Shown here piece after piece: positions 15,162 through 23,576 of a stretch of DNA of 24,636 nucleotides. Source of the stretch: CAZYSK01 sp964649415 (GTDB taxonomy: Bacteria > Chloroflexota > Anaerolineae > B4-G1); the NCBI GenBank assembly GCA_964649415.1, contig CAZYSK010000084.1, forward strand, positions 1 through 24,636, written 5' to 3'. The notes beneath the pieces were generated by a model. It was not told the DNA's origin and did no database searches. It was given only the letters and a program-made list of their open reading frames with translations. Made by a program: the position numbers and the translations under genes. The first letter of the stretch is position 1. Each line of letters begins with the position of its first letter.

Positions 15162-16874
15162 CTATGGTTCCAGGTCTACGCCCCGCAACGTTCCTCTGCC
15201 GTCTCTTTTCTCCAGCCCTCCCATCCTCTCCGTGAGGACGATGGAGTCTGTAGTCAGAATCATAGCCGCGGTGCTGGTGGCCTTCTCCAGAGCCACACGT
15301 ACGACCTTCGCCGGGTCGAGTATGCCTCCCTCTATCGCCGGGATAATCTGGCCTGACAAGGCATCAAACACGTATCCACGGCCCTGCATTTTTACTTTGG
15401 CCGCGATGGTGGACCCCGGGTAGCCCGCGTTGTCGGCAATCTGCTGGAGGGGGGCGGTCAACGCCTCTGCAAGAATGCGCACACCGGCCGCCTCGTCAGT
15501 CCCCTCGGTCACCTCTGCCAGCGCCTCGAGCGCCGGTATGCAAGCCATATAGGCAGCGCCGCCACCGGGCACGGTTCCCTCTTCCAGTGCACACCGCACG
15601 GATTCGACCGCATCGTCGGCCACAGTTTTCCTGATCTTGGCCTCCTCTTTGCCAACTGCCCCCACCTTGAGCACAGCGACGCCGCCCGATAGGTTAGCCA
15701 AGCGGCGCCGCAGCTTATCCCAAGTATTGCTCTTTTCCTGCCGGTCAAGGGCATCCATTTCGGCTCTTAACTGCGCCATCCGCTCCCGGATTTCCCTCGG
15801 TCTTCCTCCAGCCCCGATGATTGTAAAGTCACGCCGTGTGGCCGCAACTCGCCGGGCGCGTCCGAAATACTGGGCTCGAAAGCCCTCCATGCTCAGACCC
15901 GCCTTGTCATCGATCAGCGTCGCGCCGGTGACGACCGCCAGATCCTGCAAGATCTCTGGCCGACCGATAAACGACCCAGGAGCCTTGATTGGTACACAAG
16001 ATAGTCTACCCTGCCGGTGATTGAGCAGCAAGGTGCCCAACGCCTCGCCTTCAACCTCCGGGGCGATGACGACCAGGCTCTCAGCCCCAGCCTCAAGTGC
16101 GGCCCTCAATACCGGCACAATCTGCGCGGCAGATTCGAGCTCCGTGGTCGTCAGGGCAATCAGGGGTTTCCTCATCAATGCACGGTGGCGTGCGTTGTCG
16201 GTCACAAAGTCATAGGACGCCAGCCCACTATCCCAGCGGACACCTTCCACGTACTCGCGGTCCATCCCCAGGCCGTAGTAGTTCTCGACCACGATCGTAC
16301 CATCCACGCCGACGATGTCGAACACCTCTGCGATCAACGCTGCCAGGTCTGAATCGCCCGTCGCTGCCCGAGCCAGCGCAGCAATAGATTCTTCTGAACC
16401 CACGGGCTGTGCCATAGCCGCTAACTCACTTACGGCCGTCCGAACGCCCTTCTCCAGACCCCGACGTATGATCATCGGGTTGGCACCGGCCGCCACCATG
16501 CGGGCGCCACCCCGAACCATCGCACGCGCCAGCACTGCCGCGGTCACGCTGCCGTCGGCTACATCCTTTCGCACGTGCCAGGCCAGGTGACGAATCATCA
16601 TGGCCCCGGCGTTGACGTACCGATCGGGTATCTCAATGACCCGTCGGGCGACGATGGACCCCTGGCTCACTAGCTCTGGTGCACCCTTATCGACGATAGG
16701 ATCTATGGCAACGACACGCCCCAGTGGGCCGAGCGTGACAGCCAGAGTGCCCGTCATTATCTCAACGCCTACCTTGAGGGCCTCCCGCGCCCGAGGGGGC
16801 AATAGAACTCCGCGCCGCCGGTCTTCGCCTCTCGGCTCCAGCGACGGCCGTCTCGGGCGATACTCATCAGCCAT
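15162..16874 (-). CDS. Divergent GroEL-like (Cpn60) chaperonin paralogue
   Basis: 570-residue group I chaperonin homologue covering equatorial, intermediate and apical domains. Recognisable pieces: TGTLAVTLGPLGRVVAID (nucleotide loop), DGSVTAAVLARAM (GroEL DGTTTA region, Asp107 here), VEGEALGTLLLN (apical), LANLSGGVAVLKVGA, EEGTVPGGGAAY and GGILDPAKVVRVALE. The GroEL Asp52 position (KDG) is SQG here (Gln71), whereas the Asp398 equivalent (ADDAVE, Asp421) and Asp87 equivalent are kept. The C-terminus lacks the GGM tail and there is a basic N-terminal extension of about 20 residues. No GroES gene is nearby. It sits 30 bp behind the MalG-type permease. It is read as a pathway-dedicated or specialised chaperonin, possibly slow or deficient in ATP hydrolysis; that is inference. 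Confidence 0.9.
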   Translation of the reverse strand: MADEYRPRRPSLEPRGEDRRRGVLLPPRAREALKVGVEIMTGTLAVTLGPLGRVVAIDPIVDKGAPELVSQGSIVARRVIEIPDRYVNAGAMMIRHLAWHVRKDVADGSVTAAVLARAMVRGGARMVAAGANPMIIRRGLEKGVRTAVSELAAMAQPVGSEESIAALARAATGDSDLAALIAEVFDIVGVDGTIVVENYYGLGMDREYVEGVRWDSGLASYDFVTDNARHRALMRKPLIALTTTELESAAQIVPVLRAALEAGAESLVVIAPEVEGEALGTLLLNHRQGRLSCVPIKAPGSFIGRPEILQDLAVVTGATLIDDKAGLSMEGFRAQYFGRARRVAATRRDFTIIGAGGRPREIRERMAQLRAEMDALDRQEKSNTWDKLRRRLANLSGGVAVLKVGAVGKEEAKIRKTVADDAVESVRCALEEGTVPGGGAAYMACIPALEALAEVTEGTDEAAGVRILAEALTAPLQQIADNAGYPGSTIAAKVKMQGRGYVFDALSGQIIPAIEGGILDPAKVVRVALEKATSTAAMILTTDSIVLTERMGGLEKRDGRGTLRGVDLEP

Positions 16875-16904
16875 GGTATGAACGTCCTTCCTGTGTGCGC
16901 AGCC

Positions 16905-17840
16905 CTACTTCAGACCGGTCAACGCTATGCCGCGCACAAAATACCGTTGCCCGACGATGAAAAGCAGGATGATGGGCAGAGCCATCATAAGGGCTCCGGC
17001 CTGGGCCCAGTGTATGGGGATGTAGACCCCTGCACTGGTACCGACCACCAATTGGCTAAGATCTGCAAACCCTGCCGACAATGTACGCTTTGATTCAGAC
17101 GCCGTGATCATAGCGGGCCAAAGCAGGGTGTTCCAGCGGCCCTGAAACTCGAACATGAATATCGTAGCGAGCCCCGGGGTAGCGAGAGGCAACATAATTC
17201 GTGTAAATATCCCCAGTTCACTGCAGCCATCCACGCGGGCCGCGTCCTCCAGCTCAGCAGGAAGCGTGAGGAAGAACTGGCGCATCAAGAACGCTGCGCT
17301 GGAACCGTACAGGGCAGGCAGCATTAGCCCGGCCCAGGTATCGTAGAATCCCTGCCCTCCATGACCAAGAATGTCATTTCCGCCGGCAAGGGGAAAACGA
17401 ATCATCTGGTAGAGGAGAGGCACCACGGTAACCACGGTGGGAACCATCATCGAGGCCAATACGATAGACCACAACACTTGCTTGCCCGGGAACCTCATCC
17501 GAGCGAATATATAGCCAGACAAAGCCGCGTTGACGGTGACAACGGTGCTCACAACTCCCGCGTAGATGAGTGTATTCAAACCGTACTCGCCTACGTGTAT
17601 GTTGGACCAGGCCCCTTTGTAATTGGCCAAGGTCCACTCTGACGGCGCGATTCTGTAAGGGAGGATCTTGAGCGTGTGGTCTTGTATGGACAGGTACACA
17701 CTGATAAGAAAGGGCGTCAACGTTATGACCAGCCCCACGAAGATCATGAGCCAGACAGCTACCATCCCCACAGACCTGCCTACTTTTCCAGGCCATTCTG
17801 GTTGTCTCAACGCGGGCTTTCGCTTGCCGTTGGCGTTCAT
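16905..17840 (-). CDS. Carbohydrate ABC transporter permease, MalG/UgpE type
   Basis: 311-residue inner-membrane permease of the carbohydrate uptake transporter-1 family. It has six hydrophobic segments, the first being MVAVWLMIFVGLVITLTPFL, and the cytoplasmic EAA loop EDAARVDGCSELGIFTRIML that docks the ATPase. The C-terminus ends QRYFVRGIALTGLK, typical of MalG-type proteins. ATG at 17840 overlaps the amidohydrolase stop by four bases (ATGA), with AGGAGGT five bases upstream inside that gene, so translation is likely coupled. It pairs with the permease at 19244 although an enzyme gene separates them. No ATPase gene is in the window; a shared MsmK/UgpC-type ATPase elsewhere is expected. Confidence 0.95.
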   Translation of the reverse strand: MNANGKRKPALRQPEWPGKVGRSVGMVAVWLMIFVGLVITLTPFLISVYLSIQDHTLKILPYRIAPSEWTLANYKGAWSNIHVGEYGLNTLIYAGVVSTVVTVNAALSGYIFARMRFPGKQVLWSIVLASMMVPTVVTVVPLLYQMIRFPLAGGNDILGHGGQGFYDTWAGLMLPALYGSSAAFLMRQFFLTLPAELEDAARVDGCSELGIFTRIMLPLATPGLATIFMFEFQGRWNTLLWPAMITASESKRTLSAGFADLSQLVVGTSAGVYIPIHWAQAGALMMALPIILLFIVGQRYFVRGIALTGLK

Positions 17841-19177
17841 GCTTGACCTCCTGCTGTAGACACCCCTGTACCCACGTGCAACGCTCCGTCTGCTCCGGCA
17901 AGACGCCAGAACTCGACACCGTTGTCATGAAGAATATGTCTGGCCACTTCCAGGGCCAAGTCCACATCGAAATAGCCGCGATCCACCAGATCGGCTAGAA
18001 CATCGACAACCAACTCCCTGGCCATGGCCAGCGAGGCATAGCTGTGTTCCAGCAGGTTGTGGTCCCCCCCCCACGCAAAGATCTTGTTCATAGGGACGGT
18101 CTCGATCCAGGACGTGAGCGCCGCACGATAGGCCGAGGGCGATATGTGATGCAGCCAGCACCCGTCGATGTAAACGTTGGGGAAATACTTGGCCATGAGT
18201 CCAGCGTGGACGCACCAGGGATAACCACCGTGAAAGAGATCGACCCGCAGATCCCCGTGCCTGCGGAGCAGTCCCGTCAGCAAGGTCGGACGAGCGTCCT
18301 CCAGGACGTGCCTGGTTCCGGTCTGGATACCCGTGTGAATCTGGAGCGGCACGTCGGCCTCCACGCATAGCCGGCACAGCCGGTTCATCATGTAATCCTG
18401 ATAGATCGCCTTCTCTGCTGGCGACGCCATGAGCAGCCCGCTCTTGAAAATGCGAGCGGCGTTATCTTTGGGGGGATCAGAATACTCGATACGCCGATTA
18501 TAGGCCAACCCAGATTTGAACCCCGCTGCCCCGTCTTCCACGCTTCGGTGGAAGAACCCGTCAAAGGCCGCCAACCAATGCTCAAAGTCCACCCCGGCGT
18601 ACTCGTCCAGCGTCTCTGCCAGTCCGCGCCCCTCGTGAATGAACTGGTCCAGGCGGGCGATACGGAGCAAACGGTGATCCCCGCTGTTCAGACGCTTAAA
18701 CTCCGCCGCGCCGATCTTCCCGTCCAACACGGTGGCCACCACTCGCATACGGCGGCAAAGGTCTGCGCCTTTGCCTCGATGTTCTTGACTGTAGCGGCGA
18801 ATCCGTCCCGAAGCCTCACACCACCGCTCGGAAAAGACGTCGTCTTCTGTGATTCCAAACAGGTCGTTCAGCCCTCGCAACAGGTATCGAAAATAGGAGG
18901 TATTACGTACCTTGTTCAGGAACGGCCGAAGCACGTCCCACGCATCCTCCGCCCCGTCTGGAATCCGCGGATCGTTCAGGTAATCGAAAAGGCCAGGGGG
19001 TTTGACCAAACCTGCTACCGCAAGGTCGTCTCTGAGATAGTGACAGGAGAGATAGTACGGCAGGTCAAATTCCTCACCGTGATCCACGCTGAACGACCGC
19101 CACGCATGTTCGTGGTGATTGATCACAGGCATGTCCGCAATTGCGCTGGTGATCTCTTCCCGGCTGTCGCGATTCAT
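17837..19177 (-). CDS. Amidohydrolase-superfamily enzyme (uronate-isomerase-like)
   Basis: 446-residue metal-dependent TIM-barrel protein of the amidohydrolase superfamily, nearest by pattern to amidohydrolase_2/uronate-isomerase-like enzymes. Candidate metal ligands: His22 and His24 in VINHHEHAW, His in LQIHTGIQTG, His in DLFHGGYPW and the late Asp in FAWGGDHNLLEHSY; GFKSGLAYNRRIEY supplies a conserved Lys. No signal peptide. It is inserted between the two permease genes and overlaps the MalG-type start by four bases, so it is made together with the importer and probably acts on the imported compound or its first product, for example by isomerisation, lactone hydrolysis or decarboxylation. 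The exact reaction cannot be read from the sequence. Confidence 0.85.
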   Translation of the reverse strand: MNRDSREEITSAIADMPVINHHEHAWRSFSVDHGEEFDLPYYLSCHYLRDDLAVAGLVKPPGLFDYLNDPRIPDGAEDAWDVLRPFLNKVRNTSYFRYLLRGLNDLFGITEDDVFSERWCEASGRIRRYSQEHRGKGADLCRRMRVVATVLDGKIGAAEFKRLNSGDHRLLRIARLDQFIHEGRGLAETLDEYAGVDFEHWLAAFDGFFHRSVEDGAAGFKSGLAYNRRIEYSDPPKDNAARIFKSGLLMASPAEKAIYQDYMMNRLCRLCVEADVPLQIHTGIQTGTRHVLEDARPTLLTGLLRRHGDLRVDLFHGGYPWCVHAGLMAKYFPNVYIDGCWLHHISPSAYRAALTSWIETVPMNKIFAWGGDHNLLEHSYASLAMARELVVDVLADLVDRGYFDVDLALEVARHILHDNGVEFWRLAGADGALHVGTGVSTAGGQA

Positions 19178-19243
19178 AATGCACTACCCTTCACTTTGTC
19201 CGGCACTCGAGCTATCTTCCAGACTGTAGGCTACCGATCGCGG

Positions 19244-20179
19244 TCAATACTGCACGTGCTCCCCGCCGATCTTGAAATTCACCCACGTGAGCAACATAAT
19301 AACCGCAAAGAGAAAAAGCGACAGTGCGGAGGCATAGCCAAGGCGATGGTATACGGCGGCGTTCTGATAGATTGAGAACACAGCCGTAGTCGTCGAATCG
19401 AGGGGACCTCCGCGCGGATCATAGGTCATGACCATGACGGTGTCGTACACCTGCAACGCGCCGATGACTCCGGTGACGAACAGGTAGAAGGTCACCGGCC
19501 TGAGCAAAGGCACGGTGATGTTAACCACCTTCTGCCACCAATTCGCTCCATCGATGGCGGCAGCCTCGTAGAACACGGTCGGAATCCCCTGTAGCCCCGC
19601 CAGGTAGATGATCATCGTGGAGCCAAACCCCTGCCAGACCGCCGCGATGGCCAGAGAAAGCAAAGCCGTGGAAGGATCGTCGAGCCAGAACAAGGTTGGC
19701 AGGCCTACGGCTTCTAGTACACGGTTGAGCAAGCCATACGTAGGATGAAAGAGGAACTTGAATATGAACCCGATGGCAACACCTGAAGTCAGGGAGGGCA
19801 AATAGTAGACCGTGCGCAGCACAGAGATGCCCCGGATCTTGCGGTCCAACAGCAGCGCGAAGAACAAGCCCATGATCATCGTGGCCGGCACCACCATCGC
19901 AGCGTACGTGAAGGTGTTCTTCCACATCTTCCAAAACAGCTCATCATCTATCGCTTCCTGGAAGTTGGCCAGTCCGACCCACTCGGTGCTCTTGGCCACA
20001 ATGGAGAAGTCAGTGAAAGCATAGCGGAAACAGTTGATCATAGGGATGATCGAAAATAGGATCAGGGGAATGAAGGAGATCGCTAAAAGCGCAAGCGCGG
20101 CTCGGGCCTCACCGCGATTGAGCTCCCTCAACCCCGCCCTGATCCTTGCAGGCCACGTAATTCGAGCACTGGTCTCCAT
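19244..20179 (-). CDS. Carbohydrate ABC transporter permease, MalF/UgpA type
   Basis: 311-residue inner-membrane permease of the carbohydrate uptake transporter-1 family. The first membrane segment is ALALLAISFIPLILFSIIPM and the EAA motif for ATPase contact is EAAAIDGANWWQKVVNITVP. Tail ends in a hydrophobic segment (LFLFAVIMLLTWVNFKI). The start ATG has GAGGAGG seven bases upstream. It follows the binding-protein gene after a 140-bp gap that contains a strong hairpin. With the binding protein and the MalG-type partner it forms the transmembrane part of an importer for a mono- or oligosaccharide or glycoside. Confidence 0.95.
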   Translation of the reverse strand: METSARITWPARIRAGLRELNRGEARAALALLAISFIPLILFSIIPMINCFRYAFTDFSIVAKSTEWVGLANFQEAIDDELFWKMWKNTFTYAAMVVPATMIMGLFFALLLDRKIRGISVLRTVYYLPSLTSGVAIGFIFKFLFHPTYGLLNRVLEAVGLPTLFWLDDPSTALLSLAIAAVWQGFGSTMIIYLAGLQGIPTVFYEAAAIDGANWWQKVVNITVPLLRPVTFYLFVTGVIGALQVYDTVMVMTYDPRGGPLDSTTTAVFSIYQNAAVYHRLGYASALSLFLFAVIMLLTWVNFKIGGEHVQY

Positions 20180-20253
20180 CTTGCTGCCTCCTCACTGTAC
20201 TAATCACGTTGTGGCCGTGCCGATTCCAAGACTGACGCGGATCAACAAGCTGC

Positions 20254-20297
20254 GGGAATGACTCGCACCCATTGAGATCGGGCAACGAGTCATCCCC
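20254..20297 (-). other. Strong intergenic hairpin between binding protein and permease
   Basis: Arms 20254-20265 and 20286-20297 pair over 12 positions (one G-U in the minus-strand transcript) around a 20-nt loop that can form a further 3-bp stem. It lies about 22 nt behind the binding-protein stop codon and is not followed by a U-run. In maltose-type operons such a structure after the binding-protein gene protects the upstream message and lowers downstream expression; the same is inferred here. Confidence 0.65.
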
Positions 20298-20319
20298 GCG
20301 CCTTATACTGCCGAAGACA

Positions 20320-21741
20320 CTACGCCCACTCCTCCACGATGCGCTGCACGATTGTGTCGGCTTTCTCCTTCAACCAGTCCAGGATCTCCTGGTCCGGCTT
20401 GATCTCGAACAGCATTTGCTCGATCATCCGAACGCAACCATCCTCCATGTAATCGACATACCCAACGTGCCGACGGGGCGGGGAGGTGCCATAGTCGAGC
20501 GCCGGCAAGTAGGCCGTCTCGCTCACCAATGGCTCGCTGGCAATCCAAAAGTCAGGAGATTCGTTGATAGATCGCCTTCCTGTGGTCATCCAGCACTTTT
20601 GTAACTCGTCGCCGCCTGGATCTGGAGACATGAACTGGCCCGCGTAGTGGTCGTCCCGCGAGTAGAGCTCCATGAAATCAACCGCCACGTCAAGCAGGTC
20701 GCTGTCCGCGTAGACGCCGGTTCCCCGGCAGTCCATATTGGCGGACCTGATGCCCGCGGGGCCCATCATAGGAAGCATGACGCCAAGCAGGCCCTTCTCG
20801 ACGAACTCTGTATGCTCGGCCCGGAAGTTGGACATGTCCCAGGGGCCACTCTCATCTATGCCGAGGTAGCCCTCTACAAGCTCATCCTCAACCTCGTCCG
20901 GCCAGGGATCTCCCCCTTTGAGCGGGTATACGCCGTCCCGCCGTACCAGGTCGATGGCGAACGAGATCGCCTCCGCACTCTCGGGGCTGTTGATCGTGCA
21001 CTCACCCAGGGCCTCATCGGAGGGGTCAAAGTCGTGGCCACCATTCTGGGTGATGAACCGGCCACTGAGGATCTCGTAGGTACCGTGACTGGGCTTGATT
21101 CTCTTGTACCCCGCTCGAACCATGTTGCCGCTGGCGTCAAACTTGGTGAGCTTGATGCAGGCATCCCGGAAGTCCTCCCAGTTGTCGGGCGGATTCTCCG
21201 GATCGAGCCCCACCTCCGCGAAGGTCTCTTTGTTGTATAGGTGGCATTTGGTGCCATAGTATGCGGGGTACTGGAAGAGCCTGCCCTGGATCGTGCAGAA
21301 ATCCTTCACCGGCTCATACAGGTCATCGTAGACACCCCAACTCTTCACCGGTTCCATCAAGTCATGCACAAAACCAAGATAGTTGAAGGTGCCCTCGTTG
21401 TCTTCCAGATCCATAACATCCGGTGGCTGGCCCGCTGCCTTGGTCTCCACAAACTTTCGCGTAACGTCACGCCAGTTGACGAACGTCTGCGTAGGTTCCA
21501 GGCCAGAGTGTTTCTCCTGGAGCTCTGGGAAGATCTTGGTCCTTACGTAGTAGCAGGCTGCATACTCCTCAGGCCAGGTCCTCCACACCCTGAAATCGGT
21601 GCGCTTCGCCTCCGGTGCTTCGGCCTCCTCCTCCCCGCCTTCCTCGGGCTCCGGCTTAGGCGCACACGAGGCCACCATGGCCGTGGCTGCTAGACCGGCC
21701 GACAAGCGCAGGAAGTCTCGCCGACTAAGTTGCTCATTCAT
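20320..21741 (-). CDS. ABC transporter sugar-binding lipoprotein (family 1)
   Basis: 473-residue extracellular solute-binding protein, family 1 type. The N-terminus has a twin-arginine-like signal, SRRDFLRLSAGLAATAMVAS, ending in a lipobox with Cys26 as the lipidation site, followed by a Pro/Glu-rich linker to about residue 46. The mature part has the usual binding-protein pattern (AAGQPPDVMDLEDNEGTF, GRLFQYPAYYGTKCHLYNKE, PDNWEDFRDACIKLTKFD). It delivers substrate to the permeases at 19244 and 16905. ATG at 21741 has AAAGGAGA nine or so bases upstream. It is the first structural gene after the regulator, 188 bp away, with no clear terminator between, so read-through from the regulator promoter is likely. 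Ligand unknown; the Trp/Tyr-rich composition suits a glycan. Confidence 0.95.
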   Translation of the reverse strand: MNEQLSRRDFLRLSAGLAATAMVASCAPKPEPEEGGEEEAEAPEAKRTDFRVWRTWPEEYAACYYVRTKIFPELQEKHSGLEPTQTFVNWRDVTRKFVETKAAGQPPDVMDLEDNEGTFNYLGFVHDLMEPVKSWGVYDDLYEPVKDFCTIQGRLFQYPAYYGTKCHLYNKETFAEVGLDPENPPDNWEDFRDACIKLTKFDASGNMVRAGYKRIKPSHGTYEILSGRFITQNGGHDFDPSDEALGECTINSPESAEAISFAIDLVRRDGVYPLKGGDPWPDEVEDELVEGYLGIDESGPWDMSNFRAEHTEFVEKGLLGVMLPMMGPAGIRSANMDCRGTGVYADSDLLDVAVDFMELYSRDDHYAGQFMSPDPGGDELQKCWMTTGRRSINESPDFWIASEPLVSETAYLPALDYGTSPPRRHVGYVDYMEDGCVRMIEQMLFEIKPDQEILDWLKEKADTIVQRIVEEWA

Positions 21742-21929
21742 TGCTTATTCTCTCCTTTTCTCACTCCTCAAAATACTTGTTGGTCGAACCCACTTGAGAA
21801 TCGCGGAACTCGTCTGCACGGACGCTCAGCAGAATTCACCCCAGATACCACATCACCCCCTTTCCTGACACCCTATGGAAGGCACCCCACCAACGCCACG
21901 GAATCCCAATGATACGCGAGCTGTTGGCT

Positions 21930-23012
21930 CTACACCCTCAAACGACCGCAGGATTCTCGCACAACAAGCTCGTGCCCGATAGTAATCTTCTTGGGAGGTT
22001 GTGCGCTGTTGCAGATCAAATCCAGTAAGAGCTTTGTAGCCTCCAGGCCAAGATCGTAGTAGGGAACCCTTATGGTCGTTAGTGGCGGAGACAGCGACAC
22101 CGCTGCCGGAATATCGGCACACCCTACAACCGAGATGTCCTCGGGTATCCGCAGCCCTGCCTCCTCAATTGCCGAATAAGCCCCGACAGCTAACAGGTCA
22201 CTGGCAGCGAAAATGGCGGTGGGCCTATCTCTCAAGGCCAAAAGCTTGGCTGCCGCCTCGAAGCCGTGTTCCTCATAGTAGTCTTTGGCCAGACAGATCA
22301 GGCTAGGATCTATGTCGAGCCCACGCGATTCGAGAGCTTTGAGGTACCCCTGATACCTGTCTCTTCCGTGCACGACGTTCTGTGTAGAGATCAGCCCAAT
22401 TCGCGTGTGCCCAAGCTCGATCAGATGGTTCGTAGCCCTGATTGCGATTTGCTCGTCGTCCACCACGACACAGTTGATGGGCCTGTGCGGCGCGTAGCGC
22501 TTGATGACCACATAGGGAAACCCAGTCTCAAGCAGAGGGATCAGGTACTCGTCCTCCAAGTCCCCTTCCAACCGCAAGAGGAATCCATCATACGCCATCT
22601 CTTCGATCATAGATGAAACTAACGATTCCACGCTGTCCTCCACGTGGACCACGGAGAAGATGGCGCTGCTCTCCCACGTGGCGGCTGCGATACCCGCTAT
22701 CAGGTCACTGAAGAAGTAGCTTCGTTCTCGCCATGCCGGTTTCTCAAAGCCCACGACGATCAACAGGATTCTCCTGCGGATCTTGGTTGACACAAACGTG
22801 CCAAGCCCGGCCCGGCGGCGCACGAGGCCTTCCCTCACTAACTCCTGCAACGCACGCCGAACGGTGGTGGAACTGACCTCATGCTGTTCGCAAAGCTGCC
22901 GTTCAGATGGCATCAACACGCCTGGCTGAAGCTCACCTTCCAGGATTTGACGCCGTAGCGTGTCCTTCAGTTGCTCATACAGGGGTTTGGCAGACAGACG
23001 TGTAATGGACAT
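21930..23012 (-). CDS. GntR-LacI chimeric transcriptional regulator (AraR-like architecture)
   Basis: 360-residue regulator joining an N-terminal GntR winged helix (about 1-75: KPLYEQLKDTLRRQILEGEL, MPSERQLCEQHEVSSTTVRR, GLVRRRAGLGTFVS) to a LacI/PBP1-type sugar sensor (about 77-357: HLIELGHTRIGLISTQN, DRYQGYLKALESRGL, AIFAASDLLAVGAYSAIEEA, ISVVGCADIPAAVSLSPPLT). This is the arrangement of Bacillus AraR, a repressor released by a sugar. It begins the minus-strand cluster, upstream of the binding-protein gene. A promoter at 23367-23395 with an overlapping dyad points to autoregulation; an identical dyad covers the opposite promoter of the third unrecognised-family gene. The leader before its ATG would be about 350 nt, and the ribosome-binding site is a G-rich but weak one. 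Confidence 0.93.
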   Translation of the reverse strand: MSITRLSAKPLYEQLKDTLRRQILEGELQPGVLMPSERQLCEQHEVSSTTVRRALQELVREGLVRRRAGLGTFVSTKIRRRILLIVVGFEKPAWRERSYFFSDLIAGIAAATWESSAIFSVVHVEDSVESLVSSMIEEMAYDGFLLRLEGDLEDEYLIPLLETGFPYVVIKRYAPHRPINCVVVDDEQIAIRATNHLIELGHTRIGLISTQNVVHGRDRYQGYLKALESRGLDIDPSLICLAKDYYEEHGFEAAAKLLALRDRPTAIFAASDLLAVGAYSAIEEAGLRIPEDISVVGCADIPAAVSLSPPLTTIRVPYYDLGLEATKLLLDLICNSAQPPKKITIGHELVVRESCGRLRV

Positions 23013-23076
23013 AGAGTGTCCCCCTCTCTTCCCTAACTCACAACAGTGAGAGTTCCACCTAATGTTGAGCGTTGGA

Positions 23077-23084
23077 GTACACTA
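23077..23084. promoter_or_regulatory. Possible operator half-site
   Basis: GTACACTA, identical to the left half of the two dyads, lies 65 bp upstream of the regulator start codon. It has no matching right half. An 8-base match can occur by chance, so this is a weak call. Confidence 0.25.
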
Positions 23085-23335
23085 CCTCCCGCTCCATGCA
23101 AGACCACAAGTGTAGAAACCGGTACCGATGGACGGGTGAAATCAGCAGATGTTGGAGCATCCACCGCACCGCGATTCACCTCACGGAACATTCAACGCAC
23201 GGTAACGACAACACGTATAGACGCTTGCCCAGCTATCACACGCAGCGAAGGCCCATCCGCGCCTTGGAGCTAGTTCAAGAATATCACCAGGTGGCCGCGC
23301 AGGAAGATGACGAAACCCAAGAGATCTAGAAGTGA

Positions 23336-23347
23336 ACCTAGTATGCT
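23336..23347. promoter_or_regulatory. Possible additional operator half-site
   Basis: ACCTAGTATGCT matches ACCTAGTACACT (23354-23365, the left side of the first dyad) at 10 of 12 positions, as a direct repeat 18 bp away. It could extend regulator binding to the downstream side of the minus-strand promoter. Confidence 0.3.
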
Positions 23348-23358
23348 CTTAACACCTA

Positions 23359-23373
23359 GTACACTAAGTATAC
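23359..23373. promoter_or_regulatory. Operator dyad O1 (regulator side)
   Basis: GTACACTAAGTATAC is an odd-length dyad of the form GTAYACTWAGTRTAC. It covers the -10 box of the minus-strand promoter and is identical to the dyad at 23599. Size, symmetry and the adjacent GntR-type gene support a binding site for that regulator; GntR-family sites often contain GTA/TAC ends. Binding has not been shown. Confidence 0.75.
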
Positions 23374-23395
23374 CATACCGGAGTCCGCTTGTCAA
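23367..23395 (-). promoter_or_regulatory. Sigma-70-type promoter for regulator and minus-strand cluster
   Basis: On the minus strand, TTGACA (23395-23390), a 17-nt spacer and TATACT (23372-23367, 5 of 6 to consensus). The -10 box is inside dyad O1, so a bound regulator would block polymerase. Transcription would start near 23360 and run into the regulator and, without a visible terminator, onward. Confidence 0.75.
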
Positions 23396-23576
23396 GTTCT
23401 CCAACCGAATTCGGTCACAATTCCTGACGTCCCATCGGAAGGGCGGTTTTCCCGGAGTAAGTGGTCAGTCCACCCCAAGAGAACTCGGTTTTCGGCCTGT
23501 TTGGGGGATACTGCGTCCCATGATTCGCGCTGGTAGGCCATTCATGACCAGGTTTTTGCTCGCCGGAACTGTTCAC

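Noticed and set aside
20926..20935. GTATAC inside the binding-protein gene as an operator
   Set aside because: Only the hexamer matches; flanks lack the dyad and it is inside coding sequence. Similar hexamers at 10257 and 24509 were rejected for the same reason.
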